Shown: piece after piece, positions 8,002 through 16,445 of the stretch
How positions within the stretch are numbered: position 1 is the stretch's first letter
Layout: every line of letters starts with the position of its first letter
DNA from: Streptomyces roseolilacinus
GTDB lineage: Bacteria; Actinomycetota; Actinomycetes; Streptomycetales; Streptomycetaceae
Direction of reading: 5' to 3'
DNA: 64,000 nucleotides
Assembly: GCF_014649335.1 (NCBI RefSeq)
Contig: NZ_BMSV01000002.1
Location: 496,001 to 560,000 of the forward strand
Translations under genes and position numbers: made by a program
Notes under the pieces: generated by a model
What the model saw: the letters and a program-made list of their open reading frames with translations, nothing else
Databases searched by the model: none
What the model was told of the DNA's origin: nothing

Positions 8002-10014
8002 ATGACGACGACGGCTGACGACGCGTCACACGCGAAGGACCCGGCCCCGGCACAGGACGCCGGCGTGAGGTTCCCCTTCCCCCCGTCCGACGAGACGGAG
8101 GAAGCGGCTCGGCACGCGGTGCTGCGCGCCACGGACCATCTGCTGGCCCTGCAGCACACCGAGGGGTGGTGGGAGAGCGTCTTCTCGACGGACGTCAGCT
8201 ATGACGCCCACGACCTCTTCCTGCGCCGCCTGCTGGGCACCCTGGACGAGCGTGTGGCCACGGGGAGCGGCCGGTGGATCCGTTCCCTGCAGAGCGCGGA
8301 CGGCTCCTGGCCCCTCGTCTTCGACGGCGCGGGCCACCTGGGGACCACCATCCAGGCGTACGTGGCGCTCCGGCTCGCCGGGGACCGCCCGGACGAGGAG
8401 CACATGCTCCGGTGCGCGGCCTGGGTGCGGGAGCAGGGCGGCGTCCCGGCGAGCCAGCTGACGGCCCGCGTGTGGCTCGCCATGTTCGGCCTGTGGAGCT
8501 GGGACGACCTCCCCGAGATCCCACCGGAGATCATCGCCCTGCCCAAGTGGGCACCCATGAACATCTACTCCTTCAGCGCCATCATGCGCCTGGCGCTCGT
8601 GTCCCTCGGCATCATCAGCGAGCACCGGCCCGTACGGCCGGTCCCCTTCGGCATCGACGAGCTCTTCGTCCCGTCCGACGGTCCCGTACGCGCACCGGCG
8701 CCGGCGCCGGCCGACGGCTGGGAACGCGCCTTCCGGCACCTGAACACCGCCGTACGTGCCTGCCGCAGGGGCAGCCCCCGTGCGGTGCGCAGGACCGCGA
8801 CGAATGCGTGTGTCCGCTGGCTTCTCGAACACCAGGAGACGGACGGCAGTTGGGGGGCCTGCACCCCGATGACCACATGGGTGGTCCTCGCCCTGCACCT
8901 GCAGGGCTACCCGTCGGACCATCCCGCGCTCAAGGCCGCCTGGGACTTCCTGGAGGACGGCGCCGCCTGGACCGAGGACGGCGCGCGGAAGCTGCTGACC
9001 GTCCACAGCCCCGTCTGGGACACCTGCCTGACCACCACCGCGCTGCTCGACGCGGGACTGCCCGCCGGCCACCCCGCGCTGGTCAAGGCCGCCGACTGGC
9101 TGCTCACCCGGCAGACCGACCGGCCCGGCGACTGGTCCGTACGGCGGCCCCACCTCGCCCCCGGAGGCTGGTCCTTCCAGTTCCACAACCAGAACTACCC
9201 CGACAACGACGACACCGCCGAGGTGGTCCTCGCCCTGCGCCGCGTCGCCCACCCCGACCAGGCACGCGTCGACGACGCGGTGAGCAGGGGGGTCCGGTGG
9301 AGCCTCGGCATGCAGAGCGAGGACGGCGGGTGGGGGGCCTTCGACGCCGACAACACCAGCACTCTCCCCGGCAGGCTCCCGTTCTTCGACTTCGGTGAGT
9401 ACTGCGTCGACCCGCCCACCGCCGACATCACCGCCCACGTGGTGGAGATGCTGGCCGCCATGGGGATGCAGCGCGACCCCCGCACCCGGCGCGCCGTCCG
9501 CTGGCTGCTCGACCGGCAGGAGGACAGCGGCGCGTGGTACGGGCGCTGGGGAGTGAACCACGTCTACGGCACCGGCTGCGTCCTCCCGGCCCTCGTCGCC
9601 GCCGGGGTGCCCCGCGACCACCCCGCCGTCCGGCGGGCCGTCACATGGCTGACGTCGGTACAGAACACGGACGGCGGCTGGGGGGAGGACTGGCGGTCGT
9701 ACGCCGACCCGGCGTACCTCGGACGCGGCCCGTCCGTCCCCTCGCAGACCGCGTGGGCGCTGCTCGCCCTGCTCGCCGCGGGGGAGCACGACGGCGCCGC
9801 GGTCCGCTCCGGGGTGCGCTGGCTGACCGAGCGGCAGACGGACCAGGGCACCTGGGAGGAGCCGCAGTTCACCGGCACACTCGTCCCCCGGGCCGTGGCC
9901 GTGCACTACGGGCACTACCGGCACGTCTTCCCCCTCATGGCCCTGGGCCGCTACGTCCGGCGCGAACGCCCCGGGGCCGAGGCGGCGGGGCCGGAGGAGG
10001 CCGACGGGGCGTGA
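8002..10014 (+). CDS. Class II triterpene cyclase, divergent squalene-hopene cyclase homologue
   Basis: 670 aa. Class II terpene cyclases protonate a double bond of a linear polyprene and fold it into rings. It has the DxDDTA acid motif (DNDDTA, D401-D404), QW repeats throughout (QHTEGWW, QSADGSW, QETDGSW, QSEDGGWG, QEDSGAW, QNTDGGWG) and the His of TADITAHVVE. Aligned by eye to the Alicyclobacillus enzyme, active-site aromatics differ: W169 is Ile194, W312 is Thr291, F601 is Val628 and F605 is Val632, while F365, W489, Y609 and Y612 are kept. No hopanoid (hpn) genes surround it. The start ATG has GCAGGAGCGCC upstream. It may not make hopene; a shorter or different polyprene is possible, given the UbiA and prenyl synthase genes 4-6 kb away. 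Confidence 0.88.
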   Translation: MTTTADDASHAKDPAPAQDAGVRFPFPPSDETEEAARHAVLRATDHLLALQHTEGWWESVFSTDVSYDAHDLFLRRLLGTLDERVATGSGRWIRSLQSADGSWPLVFDGAGHLGTTIQAYVALRLAGDRPDEEHMLRCAAWVREQGGVPASQLTARVWLAMFGLWSWDDLPEIPPEIIALPKWAPMNIYSFSAIMRLALVSLGIISEHRPVRPVPFGIDELFVPSDGPVRAPAPAPADGWERAFRHLNTAVRACRRGSPRAVRRTATNACVRWLLEHQETDGSWGACTPMTTWVVLALHLQGYPSDHPALKAAWDFLEDGAAWTEDGARKLLTVHSPVWDTCLTTTALLDAGLPAGHPALVKAADWLLTRQTDRPGDWSVRRPHLAPGGWSFQFHNQNYPDNDDTAEVVLALRRVAHPDQARVDDAVSRGVRWSLGMQSEDGGWGAFDADNTSTLPGRLPFFDFGEYCVDPPTADITAHVVEMLAAMGMQRDPRTRRAVRWLLDRQEDSGAWYGRWGVNHVYGTGCVLPALVAAGVPRDHPAVRRAVTWLTSVQNTDGGWGEDWRSYADPAYLGRGPSVPSQTAWALLALLAAGEHDGAAVRSGVRWLTERQTDQGTWEEPQFTGTLVPRAVAVHYGHYRHVFPLMALGRYVRRERPGAEAAGPEEADGA

Positions 10015-10358
10015 CCGGGCGCGGCAAGCCCGCCCCGGCCCGGTCCTCGACCTGCCCGGCCGGTCGTGACGGCCTTCCCCCGGATTCCGTCACTCGCCCA
10101 CGCCGCCGGCCGGCGGATTCCTCGGCGAGCCGTCGAAGAAGCCTCCAGGCGGGCATCCGGCAGGAATGCGCGGAGAGCCGCACACCCGGTGCGTGTTCCT
10201 GCCATCCTTCCGGGCGCACGACTATCCGCCGCCCTCCCGGGAAGTTTCGGGCTGCCCGCCGGATGAACGTATCGACGGAACCGAAGCAATCGACCCCTGG
10301 TTCTTCCTCTTCCCCGTCCGTTCACCCGGACATGACACGGTTGACCGAAGGAGACGCC
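10015..10358. other. Intergenic region, no gene seen
   Basis: No convincing coding sequence or long hairpin between the cyclase and the small secreted-protein gene. The last bases hold the AAGGAG ribosome binding site for the TTG start at 10359. Confidence 0.45.
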
Positions 10359-10739
10359 TTGTCCGCCCTGCGCAAGATCCTGGTCACGGCCTCGGCCCTG
10401 GCCGGCGTACTCGTCACCGCCCACCCGTCGTCCGCCCAGCCCCCCGCCCCCTCGTCCCCCGACTCTCCCGCCGGCGCCGACCGTCAGCTGGCCGGCAGCT
10501 TCCACGCCTTCTCCTCCACGGGCTTCTCGGGCCCGGACGCGTGGTTCTCCGGAAACACGGGGGAGTGCAAGTACGTCGGCGCCACCTGGAACGACCGCAT
10601 CCGATCCGCCCGCACCGAGAGCGCCACCAGGGTGGAGCTGTGGGACCACGCCAACTGCACCGGGGGCGCGATCGTCATCGACGGCTCCGGCTACGGCAGC
10701 ATCGGCGCGTGGGTCAGCGCCTACCGCGTCATCAACTAG
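10359..10739 (+). CDS. Small secreted beta/gamma-crystallin-like protein
   Basis: 126 aa, exported. The TTG start is chosen because GAAGGAG lies 5-6 bases upstream and a signal peptide follows (SALRKILVTASALAGVLVTA, cleavage near SSAQ). An in-frame ATG at 10332 has no ribosome binding site. The mature part is about 85 aa with two Cys (GECKYVG, HANCTGG) and the pattern ATRVELWDHANCTGGAIVID, reminiscent of beta/gamma-crystallin or I36 inhibitor-type small secreted Streptomyces proteins. A long palindrome follows 180 bases later. Role unknown. Confidence 0.7.
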   Translation: MSALRKILVTASALAGVLVTAHPSSAQPPAPSSPDSPAGADRQLAGSFHAFSSTGFSGPDAWFSGNTGECKYVGATWNDRIRSARTESATRVELWDHANCTGGAIVIDGSGYGSIGAWVSAYRVIN

Positions 10740-10919
10740 CGCTCCGGCAGCGGACCGCCGCCGACGGGCGGTGGCGGCAATCCGCCAGGAGCACGGCAGG
10801 CGGCGTGATCCGCCCGACCGAATCGGTGCGGATGTCGCCGGACGACGACGACCGGTCCTCGGCCGAACCCTTTTGCGGCAGGCCGACGCCGTGTGACGCG
10901 AAGTCCGAGAAGGGGAACT

Positions 10920-10954
10920 GTTCGGGGAACGGTCACCGTGACCGTTCCCCGAAC
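10920..10954. terminator. 35-bp palindrome, probable bidirectional terminator
   Basis: Arms GTTCGGGGAACGGTCAC (10920-10936) and its exact reverse complement (10938-10954) with a single central base, between the secreted-protein gene and the convergent APH gene. No further coding sequence is seen in 10740-11208. Confidence 0.65.
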
Positions 10955-11208
10955 GCTTTCCTCGTGCCTTTCTCCCCGACCTCCGCTGCCTGTAGGCGGC
11001 CGGCGGCGACCCGGGCGCATTCCAAAAACACGGAAGACCCGTACGGATATCCGCGCCACGTCCGAAAGCGAACGCCGAGGACGAGCCCGGGGCGGAACCC
11101 AGGGCGGGGCCTTTTCCGAAAACGGGCCGACGCCGCGGACGATCACGGCCGGGGCGTGGTGATCCGACGAACGGCCGACCGGCACGGCCCCCGCACCGGG
11201 GGGACGCC

Positions 11209-12114
11209 TCAGCCCTCGTCTGCGAGCACCTCCCGGATCACGTGCCGGGCGTGGCGCGCCATCGACGGGTTCCTCGTCCGGTAGAACGGCAGCGCGATCA
11301 GCGCCTGTGAGAGCGCCCGCCCCCGTCCGCGGACCCAGGTCGAGTCGTCCACGCCCAGCGCCTCGCGGAAGACCTCCCTCGAACCGGCCGGCAGCAGATT
11401 CCACGCCGGGAACAGGTCGCAGGCCGGATCGCCCACCCCCATGCACCCGAAGTCGATCACGGAGGCCAGTCTGCCGCCGCCGTCCACCAGCAGGTTGCCC
11501 GGCATGAGGTCGGCGTGCAGCCACACCGGCGGCCCGTCCTGGCCCGGGGCCCGCAGCGCCTCCTCCCACACGGCGACGGCGGCGTCGCAGTCGACGCCCT
11601 CCTGCGGGATCCCGCGCAGTTCCCCGATCGCCGCCCGGGTCTCCGCGTCCAGCGAGGTGACCGGCCCGCCGCGATGGGCCTGCGGCGCCCCCGGCAGGGT
11701 GATGCGGCGCATCGCCGCCACGAACCCGGCCAGGTCCTCGGCCAGCAGCTCCGGCTCGTCCAGCGCCCCCGCCTCCGGGTTCTCCCCGGGCAGCCACCGG
11801 TACACCGACCACGGCCACGCGTATCCCTCGGCGGGTTCCCCGACCCCGAGCACCTCGGGCACGAGGGTGGGCAGGTGGGGCGCGAGGCGGGGCAGCCACG
11901 TCCGCTCCCTCGACACGTCGTCGGCTCCGCCCCGCCCCAGCGGCAGCCGTACGAGCATGTCGTCGCCCAGCCGGTACACGGCGTTGACCGTGCCGCCCGA
12001 CGGGAACCGCCGGACCGGCAGCCCCGCCCACTGCGGGAACCGGCCGGCGATCAGCCGCCGTACGAGGTCGTCGTCGACGGGGTGCGTGCCGGGGTGCGTC
12101 CGCCCTGTGCTCAT
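11209..12114 (-). CDS. Aminoglycoside phosphotransferase (APH)-family kinase
   Basis: 301 aa cytoplasmic protein with the protein-kinase-like APH fold. The catalytic loop is HADLMPGNLL and the metal site is VIDFGCMGVGDPACD; the nucleotide-binding N-lobe has FPSGGTVNAVYRLGDDMLVR. Such enzymes phosphorylate hydroxyls of antibiotics or of small metabolites, and the substrate cannot be read from sequence. The ATG at 12114 is used; a GTG at 12156 would add 14 residues, and neither has a clear ribosome binding site. It lies downstream of the terpenoid/ABC operon on the same strand after 174 bases, so co-transcription is possible but unproved. Confidence 0.88.
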   Translation of the reverse strand: MSTGRTHPGTHPVDDDLVRRLIAGRFPQWAGLPVRRFPSGGTVNAVYRLGDDMLVRLPLGRGGADDVSRERTWLPRLAPHLPTLVPEVLGVGEPAEGYAWPWSVYRWLPGENPEAGALDEPELLAEDLAGFVAAMRRITLPGAPQAHRGGPVTSLDAETRAAIGELRGIPQEGVDCDAAVAVWEEALRAPGQDGPPVWLHADLMPGNLLVDGGGRLASVIDFGCMGVGDPACDLFPAWNLLPAGSREVFREALGVDDSTWVRGRGRALSQALIALPFYRTRNPSMARHARHVIREVLADEG

Positions 12115-12288
12115 GGCACGACATCCGACCGCCGGAGGCGGACGGGCGTCAAACACTTTTCCGACCGGCGCTTCCGCCGTACGCCCGGTCCCGCCGCACC
12201 CGTCATGCGGGAGGGCGCCGGGGCCGGTGACCCGTACCGGGGCCGGCCGAGCGGGAACCGCGCGTCCGCGCAGCCGTGGACCCTCCCG

Positions 12289-13116
12289 TCAGCGGGAGCG
12301 CCGGGGAGAGGACGGCGCGGCCGCCGGTGCGGGCGCGTCGGTGTCCGCGGCCGCGACGCACCCGCGGTGGGGGCGGGTACGGGCGTGGAAGACGAGCAGG
12401 GCCAGGGCGCTGGTCGCGGCGGACCAGGCGAGCGAGAGCAGCCCGTGGGACCAGGGGGTGAGCGACGTGAACGCCGAGGCCAGCGCCAACTGGTTCGCGC
12501 CGTACAGGGGGAACAAGGTCAGGCCGGTGAGGTCGACCACGTTGAAGACCGGGTTCTGCAGGCCGGTGTCGACCAGGCTGAGCATGATGACGAGGAAGAA
12601 CCCCTCCAGCTCGCCGCGTACCAGCGAGCCGAGCAGGAGGCCGATGCCGCCGTAGGCGAGGCCGGCGCCGAGGAGGGCGAGGGCCAGGGGGCCCGGTTGG
12701 CTCACCGGCAGCGAACTCCACAGCACGGCCGTGGTGTACAGGGCGAGGAGGGCGGAGACGAGGGCGACGGCGGTGACCTTCGCCAGCAGCATCCACGTCC
12801 GGGGGTAGCCGGCCAGCAGGAGCCGGCGGTCCGTCTCACCGGCCTTGAACGTCTCCATGAACATCACGAACCCGGTGACCAGGGTGACCGCGGCGAGGGC
12901 GTTGACCACCTGGCTGACCTGGCTCGCCCGGGCCTGTGCGTCGACGCCCGCGGAGTCCAGGGAGAAACGCACCGCCTGGTCCGAAGCGCACAGGCGCGCC
13001 ACGGCGATCCACACGGGGATGAACACGACCGCCAGGAGCACGGCCATGCGGTTGCGCAGGTGACCGAGGAGCGTGCAGCGCAGCATCTCGGTGAACGCCG
13101 CCCGGCGAAGCCTCAT
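12289..13116 (-). CDS. ABC-2 type transporter permease
   Basis: 275 aa integral membrane protein with about six hydrophobic segments (first near residues 26-45, then about 75-90, 105-130, 145-165, 170-190 and 225-245) and a polar Ala/Pro-rich C-terminus. The start ATG overlaps the stop of the ATPase gene (ATGA), so the two are translationally coupled and form one exporter. It is the last gene of the operon prenyl synthase - UbiA - ATPase - permease. ABC-2 exporters of this layout often provide export or self-protection for a product made by the neighbouring enzymes; here that would be a terpenoid, by inference. Confidence 0.88.
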   Translation of the reverse strand: MRLRRAAFTEMLRCTLLGHLRNRMAVLLAVVFIPVWIAVARLCASDQAVRFSLDSAGVDAQARASQVSQVVNALAAVTLVTGFVMFMETFKAGETDRRLLLAGYPRTWMLLAKVTAVALVSALLALYTTAVLWSSLPVSQPGPLALALLGAGLAYGGIGLLLGSLVRGELEGFFLVIMLSLVDTGLQNPVFNVVDLTGLTLFPLYGANQLALASAFTSLTPWSHGLLSLAWSAATSALALLVFHARTRPHRGCVAAADTDAPAPAAAPSSPRRSR

Positions 13117-13748
13117 CGGGTGAGCTCCTCGATGTCGAGGCGGCCCTCGCGCAGATGGCCGACCGCGTCGAAGTGGCGCAGGTCGTGCAGCAGGTGCGAG
13201 ACCACGACGATCGACCGCCCCTCGTCCCGCAACCGGTCGGCGAGCGCCCAGAAACGCTGGTGGGTGTCCCAGTCGAAGCCCTGGTACGGCTCGTCCAGCA
13301 CCAGCAGGTGCGGGTCGTGCATCAGGGCGAGCAGCAGGTTCAGCTTCTGCCGTGTCCCTCCGCTGAGCTCCTCGGACCGCTGCCGCCCGCAGTCGGCGAA
13401 CGCCAGGAGCTCCATCAGCTCGTGGGCCCGCGCCAGGGTCGGCAACCGGTAGGCCACCTGGAAGAGCCGCAGGTGCTGCATGACGGTGAACGAGTCGTTC
13501 AGCACGGCGTGCTGCGGGCAGTACCCGACCGCCCCGGTGCGTACCACCGTGCCCCGGTCGGGCGGCAGTTGCCCCACGGCGATCCGGAGCAGCGTGCTCT
13601 TGCCCGCGCCGTTCTCACCGACGACCCCGACCAGCGTCCCGGGGGGCACGTCGAGATCGGCGCCGCGCAGGACCTGCCTGCGGCCGTACGCCTTCCACAC
13701 GCCGCTGATCCGCAACCGCGACTGGTGTCGCGGGCTCTCCGTCCGCAC
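13113..13748 (-). CDS. ABC transporter ATP-binding protein
   Basis: 211 aa. Complete nucleotide-binding domain: Walker A GENGAGKST (about 39-47), Q-loop region YCPQHAVL, signature LSGGTRQKL, Walker B LLVLDEP and the switch His in VVSHLLHD. The GTG start at 13748 is chosen because GGGAGG lies about 7 bases upstream and it falls 14 bases after the UbiA stop. The short length (no C-terminal extension) is typical of ABC-2 exporter ATPases. It partners with the permease whose start overlaps its stop. Confidence 0.92.
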   Translation of the reverse strand: MRTESPRHQSRLRISGVWKAYGRRQVLRGADLDVPPGTLVGVVGENGAGKSTLLRIAVGQLPPDRGTVVRTGAVGYCPQHAVLNDSFTVMQHLRLFQVAYRLPTLARAHELMELLAFADCGRQRSEELSGGTRQKLNLLLALMHDPHLLVLDEPYQGFDWDTHQRFWALADRLRDEGRSIVVVSHLLHDLRHFDAVGHLREGRLDIEELTR

Positions 13749-13762
13749 CCTGGTCCTCCCGA

Positions 13763-14659
13763 TCAGCGAAGTGTGTAGATGGAAGCGGCCAGGGCGAGGG
13801 TGTACCACTGCTCCACCAGGCGGTAGCTGCGCTGGTCGTGCTCCCGTCCGCGCAGCAGCACGACCCGTACGGAGAGCAGCAGGCTCAGGCCCCCCAGCAG
13901 CACGTCCGTGGCGACGATCCACCAGTGCGGGCCGGCGGGCGCCATGAGGAAGTGGTGGATGGCCGCGGGGCCGACGGCGAAGCCGACGCACAGGAAGACC
14001 CGGGTCCGGGTCTCCCCGAAGACCAGGGGCATGGTGGAGCGGTGGATCGCACGGTCGCCGGTGATGTCGCGCAGGTCCTGGACGGACATGAGGAGGGTCA
14101 CGGTGATCGTCAGGGTCACGATCCAGCGCCAGGCGTCCGGCGTGATCCCGGTGACGATCTCCCAGGCGGCCGCCAACTGGGCGATGACCCCGATCCCGGC
14201 GTAGAGGTTCCTGCCCAGCCAGTGGCGGCCCCAGCCGTACTCGTGCTGGAGGAGGGAGAGGACCTGCCACAGCAGGGCCCATTCCAGGACGCCCAGGAAG
14301 TACCCGTACACGGGGAAGGCGACCCGGACGGCGATCAGGCGCAGCCGGGCGCCCCGGACGGTGCTCTGGCCGGTGACCAGCGGCCGGAAGGGCTTGTTGA
14401 TGCGGTCCTCTTCGACGCCGACGAGCTGGTTGGCCAGGGTGTGCTCGTAGACGAACAGCCAGAAGTACAGCGCTCCCAGGGCGACGGTGGCCACGGCCTC
14501 GGCCGGGGGCAGCCGGGCGTGGACGATGGCCGCCACGACGAAGCAGGTCGCAGGGAAGATGGTGGTCCAGCGGTCGGCGCTGATGAAGAGCCAGCTCAGG
14601 CGGATCTCGCGCCAGGCGGTCCGCAGCACCGCCGCGGGGGCAATCGTCGTCGTGGTCAT
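13763..14659 (-). CDS. UbiA-superfamily membrane protein, candidate UbiA-type terpene cyclase
   Basis: 298 aa, with 7-9 membrane helices as expected for UbiA. UbiA prenyltransferases bind prenyl diphosphate through N-D/Q-x-x-D-x-x-x-D and a second Asp-rich motif. Here the first motif is NQLVGVEED (N77-D85), with Gly where the middle Asp should be, followed by RINKPFRPL; the second, DLRDITGD (D195, D198, D202), is intact. The NxxxGxxxD form is the one I recall for UbiA-type terpene cyclases (EriG-like and some Streptomyces proteins), not for quinone prenyltransferases. It lies 86 bases downstream of a prenyl diphosphate synthase and upstream of an ABC exporter, with no aromatic-acceptor genes. 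It could still be a prenyltransferase with an unusual site. Confidence 0.82.
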   Translation of the reverse strand: MTTTTIAPAAVLRTAWREIRLSWLFISADRWTTIFPATCFVVAAIVHARLPPAEAVATVALGALYFWLFVYEHTLANQLVGVEEDRINKPFRPLVTGQSTVRGARLRLIAVRVAFPVYGYFLGVLEWALLWQVLSLLQHEYGWGRHWLGRNLYAGIGVIAQLAAAWEIVTGITPDAWRWIVTLTITVTLLMSVQDLRDITGDRAIHRSTMPLVFGETRTRVFLCVGFAVGPAAIHHFLMAPAGPHWWIVATDVLLGGLSLLLSVRVVLLRGREHDQRSYRLVEQWYTLALAASIYTLR

Positions 14660-14745
14660 CGCTGCGGGGTCCGTAACTCCGTGGTGGGGCGGGCGGCCGG
14701 CGGCCGGGTCATCTCTTCACGCCATGCGGTGCGCGCCGTCCGGCA

Positions 14746-15813
14746 TCACGCCGTCCGGTGCACGACCGTCTCCACGACGTTCTCCAGGATCCGGGACGCG
14801 CCGTGCGGGAAGGGTGCCGAGGCCAGGGCGTCCAGGGCCTGCCGGTACCTCTCCTCGATCATCCGCTCGACCGCCGCCCGGGCCCCGGTGCTGGTGAGGA
14901 TGTCGCGGACTTCCGCGGCCTCCTGCTCCCCGAGGTGGGGGTCGCCGATCAGCGCGCGCAGCCGACCGGCCTGGGCGGGGCCGGAGGCACGCAGGGCGTG
15001 GACGATGAGGCTGGTGCACTTGCCCTCGCGCAGGTCGTCCAGGCGGGACTTGCCCATCCGGTCCGGGTCCCCGAAGACCCCGAGCACGTCGTCCCGGAGT
15101 TGGAACGCCTCCCCGAGGGGCACACCGTAGGCGCTGCAGGCGTCCATGACCTGCCGTCCGGCACCGGCGAGAGCGGCCCCCACCTGGAGGGGGCGTTCGA
15201 TGGTGTACTTGGCGGTCTTGTAGCGGACGACGCTCATCGTCGTCTCGATGCTCACGTGGAGGTCGCCGGTGGTGAGCAGGTCCAGGTGCTGGCCGCCGAT
15301 CAGTTCGCTCCGCGCGAGGTCGACGCAGCGCATCACGGCGACCCGGTGGGCGTCGGGCATGGGCGTGGTGTGCAGCAACTCGTCGGACCAGACGAGAGCG
15401 AGGTCACCCAGGAGGATCGCCCCGCTGAGCCCGTACCGCTGAGCCGTCGACGGCACGTGGTGGTGGTCGGCCAGCACCCGGTGGACCGTGGGGCGTCCGC
15501 GACGGCTGTCGGAGGCGTCCATGATGTCGTCGTGGATGAGCGCGCAGGCGTGCGCGAGTTCGATGGAGGCGGCCAGTCTGACGGCCTGCGCGGGGTCGCC
15601 CCGCCCTCCCGCCGCGAGCCACCCGGTCACGCACAGCAGGGGGCGGACCCGTTTTCCCCCGGCGACGAAGTCACGCAGCAGGAGGGCGAGCGCCGCCTGG
15701 CCGGGCACGGAGGCGTTCTGCGCCTTCTCCGTCAGGAACTCGGACAGGAGGTCGTCGATGGCGGCGCGCGGAGCGAAGAAGTCGGACTCGATCGCCAGGG
15801 CTTCAGCGCTCAT
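14746..15813 (-). CDS. Polyprenyl (probably geranylgeranyl) diphosphate synthase
   Basis: 355 aa trans-prenyl diphosphate synthase, which condenses IPP with allylic diphosphates. First Asp-rich motif DDIMD (95-99) and second DDVLG (241-245) are intact, as are GGKRVRP (52-58) and the GQHLDL segment. The residues four and five places before the first motif are Ala91 and Cys90; small residues there generally permit chain lengths beyond C15, so GGPP is likeliest. The ATG at 15813 has GGAG 7 bases upstream, whereas upstream frames give unlikely protein. First gene of the operon with the UbiA-like protein and ABC exporter, so it presumably supplies their prenyl substrate. Confidence 0.92.
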   Translation of the reverse strand: MSAEALAIESDFFAPRAAIDDLLSEFLTEKAQNASVPGQAALALLLRDFVAGGKRVRPLLCVTGWLAAGGRGDPAQAVRLAASIELAHACALIHDDIMDASDSRRGRPTVHRVLADHHHVPSTAQRYGLSGAILLGDLALVWSDELLHTTPMPDAHRVAVMRCVDLARSELIGGQHLDLLTTGDLHVSIETTMSVVRYKTAKYTIERPLQVGAALAGAGRQVMDACSAYGVPLGEAFQLRDDVLGVFGDPDRMGKSRLDDLREGKCTSLIVHALRASGPAQAGRLRALIGDPHLGEQEAAEVRDILTSTGARAAVERMIEERYRQALDALASAPFPHGASRILENVVETVVHRTA

Positions 15814-16445
15814 GGGAAGACTCCACCTCGAGGTGGGAGCCCACCGTTTCTTCCCGTCCCGTGAAGTGGAGGTCTCCGGTGGACGACACGGCAGGGGCAC
15901 GACATGGTTCAGGCAAAGGTCTCTCCAGGTCGTCGGAAGGCGGCAGTCGCCGCGCACACGTCCGCTGCACCGAGCCACCGGTGCCAAGGGGGTCGAGCAG
16001 CCTCGTGTCCGGGGGAGACCGACGCGTCGCCCGGCAGCCCCGTGGGCCGCGGGCCGGTCGGCCCGGAGCGCTTTCGCCGCGCCGCAGGTCCCGAACACAC
16101 CGAATTTCATAGCGGAATCCGGTTGTCGCCACAGACCCGTCGCAGCGGCTTTCACGCGAACGGCCCTACAACGTCACCGCAGAATCGTCACAGCGGCGCC
16201 CGGCCCGAACGGGCCCCCCACCGGTGGGTCGCCCGGCCCGTGGTGGACGCCCGAGGCCGGTCCCGCCGCCGGCGACTGCGCGGGCGCCCCGCCGGCGCCC
16301 GTCGCGCGGGGCGCGAAGAGACGGTACCCGCCCCGGGGTTCGGTAGCCCCCGGTCCGTACCGGGCGGCCGGCGGGCGACCGCGCACCGGGCCGGCGCCCG
16401 GGGGCGGGAACGGCTCGGCGCCGGGCGGGCCGGCGCCGGGGCGGG
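15814..16445. other. Intergenic region upstream of the terpenoid operon
   Basis: 632 bases with no supported gene. The operon promoter should lie in the left part; I could not identify boxes with confidence. A less GC-rich patch around 16100-16115 is a candidate. Confidence 0.4.

Noticed and set aside
8002..10014. Hopanoid biosynthesis cluster
   Set aside because: No hpn, squalene synthase or radical SAM genes nearby, and the active-site residues differ.
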